This document shows positions 58,488 through 64,000 of a stretch of DNA of 64,000 nt, piece by piece (positions within the stretch are counted from its first letter, which is position 1; every line of letters starts with the position of its first letter). The position numbers were made by a program, and so were the translations under genes. The notes beneath the pieces are model-generated. The model searched no databases. It had not been told where the DNA came from and worked only from the letters and a program-made list of their open reading frames with translations. Source of the stretch: Kitasatospora sp. MMS16-BH015 (GTDB taxonomy: Bacteria; Actinomycetota; Actinomycetes; Streptomycetales; Streptomycetaceae); NCBI RefSeq assembly GCF_002943525.1, contig NZ_CP025394.1:8261001-8325000 (forward strand), read 5' to 3'.

Positions 58488-59495
58488 TCAGCGGGCCCCG
58501 GGGGGCGGGGAGGTGCTCTCGCGGACGACCAGTTCGGGCCGCAGGAGTTGGAGCGAGTTGACGGCGGCGCCGGATCTGGCGAGGGCGCGCAGGAGGAGCT
58601 CGACGGCCTGGCGGGCCATCTCCCGCTTGGGGAGGGCCACGGTGGTCAGGGCCGGTCGGGTGAGGCGGGCCTCGGGGGTGTCGTCGTGGCCGACCACCGA
58701 GAGGTCCTGCGGGACGGTGCGGCCGGTGGCCCGGGCGGCCTCCAGGGCGCCGAGGGCGAGGATGTCGTGGGTGGCGAAGACGGCGGTCAGGCCCGGCTCG
58801 GCGGCGAACGCGGCCTTGGCCGCCGCGAAGCCGCCGGCCAGGGTGGGCTCGGCCGCCAGGTGGACGGCGTCGTCGGGGACGGCGAGGCCGTCGTCCGCGA
58901 AGGCGCGGCGGAAGCCGGCCACCCGGGTGGTGTGGGCGGGACTGGCCAGCACGGCCACCCGCCGGTGGCCGAGTTCGCGCAGGTGGCGCCCGGCCAGGTA
59001 GCCGGCGTGCTCGTAGTCGACCGTGACCACGGGGAAGGCGTCCGGGGCCCTGGTCTCCCAGGCGTAGAGCGCGACCGGGAAGCGGGCGTCGGCCAGCAGC
59101 GGGAGGTGGTCGATCAGGTCGCGGTCGCCCGCGATCAGGAGCGCGTCCACCGAGCGGCTGGTGAGCCCGGCCAGGTGGCGCCGGGCCCGCTCGCCGTCCA
59201 GGCGGGTGGTGCAGAGCAGCAGGTGGTAGCCGTGCTCCTCCAGGACGTCCTCGACCGCCTCGACCACCTCGGCGTAGAAGGCGTTGGTCACGGTGGGCAC
59301 GAACAGCCCCACCGTCCGGGAGCTCCCGGTGGCCAGTGAGCGCGCCACCAGGTTGGGCGTGTAGCCGAGTTCGGCCACCGCGGCGCGTACGCGGGCGGCC
59401 GTGGTCGGACGGACGGTGACCCGCCCGCTGAGCACGTTCGACACCGTCTGTTTGGTGACGCCCGCGCGTTCGGCCACGTCCTGCATCGTCACCAT
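58488..59495 (-). CDS. LacI-family regulator
   Basis: A 335-residue LacI-type repressor. The HTH and hinge are MQDVAERAGVTKQTVSNVLS and the linker LGYTPNLVARSLATG; a periplasmic-binding-like sensor follows. It is divergent from an ABC sugar transporter and probably regulates it through the TTGACCGGTCAA-type sites in the shared region. The inducer would be a sugar. Confidence 0.92.
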   Translation of the reverse strand: MVTMQDVAERAGVTKQTVSNVLSGRVTVRPTTAARVRAAVAELGYTPNLVARSLATGSSRTVGLFVPTVTNAFYAEVVEAVEDVLEEHGYHLLLCTTRLDGERARRHLAGLTSRSVDALLIAGDRDLIDHLPLLADARFPVALYAWETRAPDAFPVVTVDYEHAGYLAGRHLRELGHRRVAVLASPAHTTRVAGFRRAFADDGLAVPDDAVHLAAEPTLAGGFAAAKAAFAAEPGLTAVFATHDILALGALEAARATGRTVPQDLSVVGHDDTPEARLTRPALTTVALPKREMARQAVELLLRALARSGAAVNSLQLLRPELVVRESTSPPPGAR

Positions 59496-59511
59496 GGGGC
59501 GCCCCCGAGAT

Positions 59512-59523
59512 TTGACCGGTCAA
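59512..59523. promoter_or_regulatory. LacI operator candidate TTGACCGGTCAA
   Basis: A perfect 12-bp palindrome 17 bases upstream of the LacI-type gene. A similar half-matching site lies at 59654. Confidence 0.55.
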
Positions 59524-59627
59524 TCACTGTGGCTCGACGGTAGGGCGGGGATGGAGGGGCGTCAAGCGGATCCGGCCGTATGGTCAGGCGAACCGTCTGT
59601 CGTTAAGGGCTCGCAAGGCGGCGTAAT

Positions 59628-59643
59628 TGCGCAAATTTGCGCA
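59628..59643. promoter_or_regulatory. perfect 16-bp palindrome TGCGCAAATTTGCGCA
   Basis: Lies midway in the 300-base region between LacI and the binding-protein gene. A/T-centred palindromes of this type are often bound by LacI or DeoR family regulators. Confidence 0.5.
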
Positions 59644-59653
59644 GGGCTCTTGT

Positions 59654-59665
59654 TTTACCGGTCAA
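59654..59665. promoter_or_regulatory. second LacI operator candidate TTTACCGGTCAA
   Basis: Matches TTGACCGGTCAA at 11 of 12 positions. It lies about 130 bases before the binding-protein ATG and 142 bases from the first site. Confidence 0.5.
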
Positions 59666-59795
59666 GTGGCGCGTACGGTTCCCGACCATCCAGCCGGTTC
59701 GCTTCCGGACCCAGCTGACGAGCCCCCCGCTGACGAGACCCCCGCGCGACCCCGTGCCACCGAGCGCCGCCCAGCGCCACCGAGAGGACACCCCC

Positions 59796-61106
59796 ATGCC
59801 CAGAACCACCCTGCTCACCACCACCCGGATCGTGGGTGCCGCCGCGGCCACCGCCCTGGTGCTCGGTCTCAGCGCCTGCGGCAGCAGCGGCAGCGGCGCG
59901 GGGGGCGCCGCCAAGGCCGGCGGCGGCTTCACGTACTGGTCGATGTGGCGCGCCGAGGAGCCGCAGGCCCAGGTGCTCAAGGCCGCGATCGCCGACTTCA
60001 CCACCGCCACCGGCATCAAGGTGGACGTGAACTGGGCCGGCCGCGACGTCTCGAAGAAGATCGGCCCGGCCATCGCCGCCAACCAGGCGCCCGACCTCTG
60101 GGACCAGGCCAACGACGCGATCTTCGGCGCCACCGCCTCGGCCGGCCAGGCCCTGGACCTCTCGCCCGTGCTGGCCCAGCAGGTGCCCGGCGAGAACGTG
60201 CCGGTCTCCCAGGTGATCCCCGCCAAGTACTTCGACATGCTGCCCAAGGACCCGGGCGGCTCGAACCACTACGTGATCCCCTACGAGGTGGCCACCACCG
60301 GCCTGTACTACAACGCGGCCGACCCGGACCTGGCCGCCGCGATGCCCGCCGCCCCGGCCGACTGGGCCGGGCTGCTGAAGGTCTGCGACGCGCTCAAGGC
60401 CAGGAACAAGCCGTGCTTCGCCTCCGAGGGCGAGGACCCGTGGACCAACGGCCTGTACTTCGACTACCTGCTGAACGGTGGCGGGGTCGACGTCAACAGG
60501 CTCGCCACCGACAAGAGCGGCGCGGCCTGGGACGACCCGGCGGTGCTGGCGGCGGCGCAGAAGGTCGAGCAGTTGGTCAAGGGCGGGTACCTGATCCCCG
60601 GTTACGACGCCACCAAGTACCCGGCGCAGGAGACCAACTGGGCCGGCGGCAAGGCCGCGTTCCTGATGAACGGCAGCTGGGTCACCGCCGAGGTGGCCAA
60701 GCAGATCCCGGCCGGCTGGAAGTTCGGCTCGATGCTGCCGCCCGGCACCAAGGCCCCGGACGCCACCCTGTTCGGCTTCTCCATCCCGAAGAAGGCCAAG
60801 CACGCGGAGGCGGCCGAGAAGTTCATCGCCTTCTTCCTGCAGAAGAAGGAGCTGGCCGGCATCTCCACCTCCGCCGGCAACATCACCCCGCGCGAGGACG
60901 TCCCCGCGCCGGCCGAACTCGCCGACGCGCAGAAGGCGTTGGCCGGTGCCACGGTGCGGCTCCCGTTCGACGGGGTGGCCGGCAGCTGGTCGCCCAAGGT
61001 CCTCGACCAGCACTTCCTCGACCTGTGGCACGGCAAGTCCACCGCCGCGCAGTTCATCGCGAAGTGCAAGGCGGACCAGGTCACGTACTGGCAGACGCAG
61101 GGCTGA
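59796..61106 (+). CDS. sugar ABC transporter substrate-binding lipoprotein
   Basis: A 436-residue extracellular binding protein. The lipobox LGLSAC (Cys28) marks it as a lipoprotein. The mature protein opens with FTYWSMWRAEEPQAQVLK, typical of CUT1 family carbohydrate binders. The ATG has GAGAGG upstream. It is followed by two permeases; no ATP-binding protein is present, so a shared MsiK-like ATPase must be assumed. Confidence 0.92.
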   Translation: MPRTTLLTTTRIVGAAAATALVLGLSACGSSGSGAGGAAKAGGGFTYWSMWRAEEPQAQVLKAAIADFTTATGIKVDVNWAGRDVSKKIGPAIAANQAPDLWDQANDAIFGATASAGQALDLSPVLAQQVPGENVPVSQVIPAKYFDMLPKDPGGSNHYVIPYEVATTGLYYNAADPDLAAAMPAAPADWAGLLKVCDALKARNKPCFASEGEDPWTNGLYFDYLLNGGGVDVNRLATDKSGAAWDDPAVLAAAQKVEQLVKGGYLIPGYDATKYPAQETNWAGGKAAFLMNGSWVTAEVAKQIPAGWKFGSMLPPGTKAPDATLFGFSIPKKAKHAEAAEKFIAFFLQKKELAGISTSAGNITPREDVPAPAELADAQKALAGATVRLPFDGVAGSWSPKVLDQHFLDLWHGKSTAAQFIAKCKADQVTYWQTQG

Positions 61107-61109
61107 GCC

Positions 61110-62075
61110 ATGGCCGCCACGCTCCTCGACAAGCCCCGGACGGCCCCCGTCCGGACCCCGCGCCGCCGCGCCGGAGGCGGCGCGGGCAGCCCCCTGGCGC
61201 GCCAACAGCGCCGGATGTTCTGGCCGTTCGCCGCCCCCGCGCTGCTGGTCTACGGCGTGCTGTTCCTCGCCCCGGTCGGCTACGCGCTCTGGACCAGTCT
61301 GTACAGGTGGGACGGGATGGGGGACATGCAGTGGCGCGGCCTGGGCAACTACCAGGTGCTGCTGAAGGACCCGTCGTTCCGCACTTCGGTGGGCAACACC
61401 CTGGAGCTGATGTTCGTCGGCGGCACGGTCACCTTCGTGATCAGCTTCGCGCTGACCCTGGTGCTGCGGGAGATGAAGGCCCGGCTGTTCGCCCGGTCGG
61501 TGCTGTTCTTCCCCTGCCTGGTCAACGGCATGGTGTTCGGCATCGCGGCGGGCTTCCTGTTCTCGCCCACCGGCCCGGTCAACCAGGCGCTGCACTTCCT
61601 CGGCGTCACCACGCCGCCGAAGTGGCTCTCCACCGACAATCTGCTGCCGATGGTGCTGGGCACCCTGATCTGGACGGCCACCGGCTACTACACCTCCATC
61701 ATCATGGCGGCCGTCGACCAGATCCCGGCCTACCTCTACGAGGCGGCCGAGCTGGACGGCGCCAACGCCTGGCAGCGGTTCCGGCACGTGACCCTGCCCT
61801 GCGCCTGGGACGTGATCTCGGTCTGCGCGGTGCTGTGGACGGTCAGCTCGGTGAAGATCTTCGAACTGATCCTGCTGTTCGGCGGCTCCAGCAGCAACTA
61901 CCCGCCGGTGAGCAGCTGGAACACCGCGCTGTACGTGTACAGCGAGGCGTTCCCGCAGGCCACCGTCCCCCGGCTCGGGATGGCCACGGCGGCGGCCATC
62001 GTGAGCCTGCTGATGGTCACCGTGGCGACGCTGGTGCTGCGCCGGCTGATGCGCCGCGACCCGATCGAGTACTGA
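61110..62075 (+). CDS. ABC transporter permease (MalF-like)
   Basis: A 321-residue six-helix permease with the EAA loop EAAELDGANAWQRFRHVTLP that docks to the ATPase. It starts three bases after the binding-protein stop codon. Confidence 0.92.
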   Translation: MAATLLDKPRTAPVRTPRRRAGGGAGSPLARQQRRMFWPFAAPALLVYGVLFLAPVGYALWTSLYRWDGMGDMQWRGLGNYQVLLKDPSFRTSVGNTLELMFVGGTVTFVISFALTLVLREMKARLFARSVLFFPCLVNGMVFGIAAGFLFSPTGPVNQALHFLGVTTPPKWLSTDNLLPMVLGTLIWTATGYYTSIIMAAVDQIPAYLYEAAELDGANAWQRFRHVTLPCAWDVISVCAVLWTVSSVKIFELILLFGGSSSNYPPVSSWNTALYVYSEAFPQATVPRLGMATAAAIVSLLMVTVATLVLRRLMRRDPIEY

Positions 62076-62091
62076 GAGAGGCGACGCAATC

Positions 62092-62937
62092 ATGCAGACC
62101 GAACGCCGGTCGGCCGGCCTGGCCAGACGGATCGCGACAGCGCTCGTCTGGGGCGTGGTGGCCGCGGACCTCCTGCTGATCCTCTGGATCGTCCTGACCT
62201 CGCTGCGCGGGAGCTCGGAGGTGCTGCACCAGGCCTTCGGGCTGCCGGCCCCGCCCCGGTTCGGCAACTACCTCACCGCCCTGCGCGACGGCGGCTTCGG
62301 GCCGGCGGCGCTCAACAGCGTGCTGGTCTCGGTGGTCTCCTCGCTGGCTGCCGTCGCGATCGCCGCGCCCTGCGCCTACGCGCTGGCCCGGCGGCGCACC
62401 AGGGTCTCCTCGATGCTGACCATGACCTTCGCGATGGGCCTCGGCGTGCCGGGCCAGGTGCTGGTGGTGCCGCTCTTCGTCGGCCTGGCCAAGGTCAACC
62501 TGACGGACAGTCACCTCGGCCTGATCCTGGTGTACATCGGCCTGGCGATGCCCTTCACCGTGTTCATGCTGACGGGCTTCTACGCCGGCATCCCCGGCGT
62601 GCTGGAGGAGGCCGCGGTGATGGACGGCGCCGGGCCGCTGCGCACCTTCTGGCAGATCGTGCTCCCGGTGGCCCGGGGCGGGCTGATCACCGCCTTCCTG
62701 CTGCAGTTCATCAGCGGCTGGAACGAGACGCTGTTCGCCCTGGTGCTGACGCACAGCCAGGACCAGATCACCCTGCCGGTGGCGCTCGCCGAGTTCGTCG
62801 CGTCCCAGCAGCTCAACGGAATGGACTACGGCACCATGTTCGCCGGAGTCTGCATCATCCTCGCCCCGATGATCGCGCTCTTCTCCTGGATGGGGACGCG
62901 GATCATCCAGGGCATGACGGTTGGGATCGGCAAATGA
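62092..62937 (+). CDS. ABC transporter permease (MalG-like)
   Basis: A 281-residue six-helix permease with EAA loop EAAVMDGAGPLRTFWQIVLP. GAGAGG precedes the ATG by a normal distance. It overlaps the following DUF5107 gene by four bases (ATGA), tying the operon together. Confidence 0.92.
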   Translation: MQTERRSAGLARRIATALVWGVVAADLLLILWIVLTSLRGSSEVLHQAFGLPAPPRFGNYLTALRDGGFGPAALNSVLVSVVSSLAAVAIAAPCAYALARRRTRVSSMLTMTFAMGLGVPGQVLVVPLFVGLAKVNLTDSHLGLILVYIGLAMPFTVFMLTGFYAGIPGVLEEAAVMDGAGPLRTFWQIVLPVARGGLITAFLLQFISGWNETLFALVLTHSQDQITLPVALAEFVASQQLNGMDYGTMFAGVCIILAPMIALFSWMGTRIIQGMTVGIGK

Positions 62938-64000
62938 CCTCGACACTGCGCACCGACCTCCTGCGGATCGAGGGGGCGGCCGACCCGGTGGGCACCCTGC
63001 CGATCCTGCACGGCATCACCTCGTACACCGCCGAGGGCGCCGGGGCGGACGAGGAGATGCGCCGCGGCCTCTCCTACGGCGCCCCGCACTCGCTGCTCCC
63101 GTACACCCGCCAGGACGGCTACGACCGCACCCGCACGGCGCGCGAACTCCCCTGCGTGGTGCTGGAGAACGAGCAGCTCACCGCCACCTTCCTGCCCGGG
63201 TACGGCGGCCGGCTCTGGTCGCTGGTGCACCGCCCGAGCGGACGGGAGCTGCTGCACCGCAACCCCGTGCTGCAGCCGGCCAACCTCGCGCTGCGCGACG
63301 CCTGGCTGGCTGGGGGAGTGGAGTGGAACCTCGGCACCACCGGCCACTGGCCGCTCACCTGCGAGCCCCTGCACGCAGCCCGGCTCACCGCCCCCGACGG
63401 CACCCCCGTGCTGCGGATGTACGCCTTCGAGCGGCTGCGCCGCCTGGTGCTGCGGATCGACAGCTGGCTGCCCGCCGGCTCACCGGCGCTTTATGTGCAT
63501 GTGAGCGTGCACAACCCCTCGGCCGAGCCGACCCCCGTCTACTGGTGGTCCAACATCGCGGTGCCCGAGGACGCGGACACCCGGGTGGTGGGCCCGGCCG
63601 AGCACGCCTTCCACTTCGACTACGTGAGCGAGCTGAAGCGGGTGGAGTTCCCGCTGCTCGACGGGCGGGACCGCAGCTACCCCGGGCGGCTCGACCGGGC
63701 CGCCGACTACTTCCTCGACCTTCCCGCCGGGGAGCGCCCGTGGATCGCCGCCCTGGACGGCGCCGGAGCCGGCCTGGTGCAGACCTCTACCGAACGGCTG
63801 CGCGGGCGCAAGCTGTTCTGCTGGGGCACCGGCACCGGCGGCACCCACTGGCAGGAGTGGCTCTCCGGCCCCGGCGCCGGCTACCTGGAGATCCAGGCCG
63901 GCCTGGCCCGGACCCAGCTTGAGCACCTGCCGATGCCGGCCGGGGAGAGCTGGCACTGGACCGAGGCGTACGGCCTGCTCGAGGTCGATCCGGCCGCCGT
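62934..64000 (+). CDS. DUF5107-domain protein (3' truncated by the window)
   Basis: ATG at 62934 overlaps the permease stop. At least 355 residues are coded without a stop, so the gene runs off the window. Conserved blocks ARELPCVVLENEQLTATFLP, YGGRLWSLVHRPSGREL and VYWWSNIAVPEDADTRVV match DUF5107, a beta-rich domain related to aldose epimerases and often followed by TPR repeats. It may process the sugar brought in by the transporter; the reaction is unknown. Confidence 0.87.
   Translation, partial: MTSTLRTDLLRIEGAADPVGTLPILHGITSYTAEGAGADEEMRRGLSYGAPHSLLPYTRQDGYDRTRTARELPCVVLENEQLTATFLPGYGGRLWSLVHRPSGRELLHRNPVLQPANLALRDAWLAGGVEWNLGTTGHWPLTCEPLHAARLTAPDGTPVLRMYAFERLRRLVLRIDSWLPAGSPALYVHVSVHNPSAEPTPVYWWSNIAVPEDADTRVVGPAEHAFHFDYVSELKRVEFPLLDGRDRSYPGRLDRAADYFLDLPAGERPWIAALDGAGAGLVQTSTERLRGRKLFCWGTGTGGTHWQEWLSGPGAGYLEIQAGLARTQLEHLPMPAGESWHWTEAYGLLEVDPAA

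Noticed and set aside
1..64000. tRNA, rRNA or origin of replication
   Set aside because: No cloverleaf, rRNA-like stretch or DnaA-box cluster was recognised by eye; a covariance-model scan would be needed to exclude small RNAs.

Overview
The window is very GC-rich, with dense genes, frequent GTG starts, 4-base stop/start overlaps and actinobacterial families (WhiB-like, SsgA-like, SigB/SigF-type sigma factors with RsbV/RsbW partners, SpoIIE-type phosphatases). It fits a Streptomyces or Kitasatospora chromosome, probably an accessory arm-like region. No rRNA, tRNA or CRISPR array was seen.

Bases 1-33,430 form a general-stress and envelope region. Two partner-switching modules (7.9-9.9 kb and 19.6-22.1 kb), each with an anti-anti-sigma factor, an anti-sigma kinase and a sigma factor, sit with two multidomain SpoIIE-type phosphatases (12.9 and 28.9 kb). 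Around them are stress-type effectors: hemerythrin proteins, PRC-barrel proteins, an MscS channel, carbonic anhydrase, a PfpI-like protein, a YihY membrane protein, a CBS protein, small membrane proteins and low-complexity proteins. Ten sites match GNNT-N14-16-GGGTA(C/T/G), upstream of nine genes or operons plus a less certain one before the YihY gene, suggesting a clustered SigB-type regulon. An Mrp-like cation/proton antiporter operon (14.6-17.5 kb) has an F-G fusion but a short subunit D and a remnant MbhD-like gene. A pyruvate-oxidase-like, GMC-oxidoreductase and enolase-superfamily run follows at 22.2-28.1 kb.

Bases 33,430-44,710 are mixed secondary metabolism and secretion: a GntR regulator with a membrane protein, a six-repeat secreted protein with a frayed C-terminus, a P450 plus terpene synthase pair, a PucR-type regulator, a secreted lipase, two tandem paralogous 2OG-Fe(II) oxygenases, a secreted C15-peptidase-like protein with Ser in place of the catalytic Cys, and a zinc alcohol dehydrogenase.

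Bases 44,710-53,460 hold the most unusual system. It is a tightly overlapping five-gene operon with a PaaK-like adenylating enzyme, an MFS exporter, a GNAT-domain protein, a LuxE-family acyl-protein synthetase and a LuxC acyl reductase fused to a second PaaK-like ligase. No luciferase or luxD thioesterase is present, and a frameshifted O-methyltransferase lies beside it. This looks like a fatty-acid-reductase-type biosynthetic cluster that makes or passes on an aldehyde.

Bases 53,460-56,720 contain a SUFU-domain protein, an IS graveyard (a deleted IS5-like element with 40-bp ends and an inverted partial copy) and a DinB-like gene between the IS fragments. Bases 56,720-64,000 hold an MBL hydrolase, a DeoR-type regulator and a LacI-regulated sugar ABC transporter with a DUF5107 protein that runs off the end.
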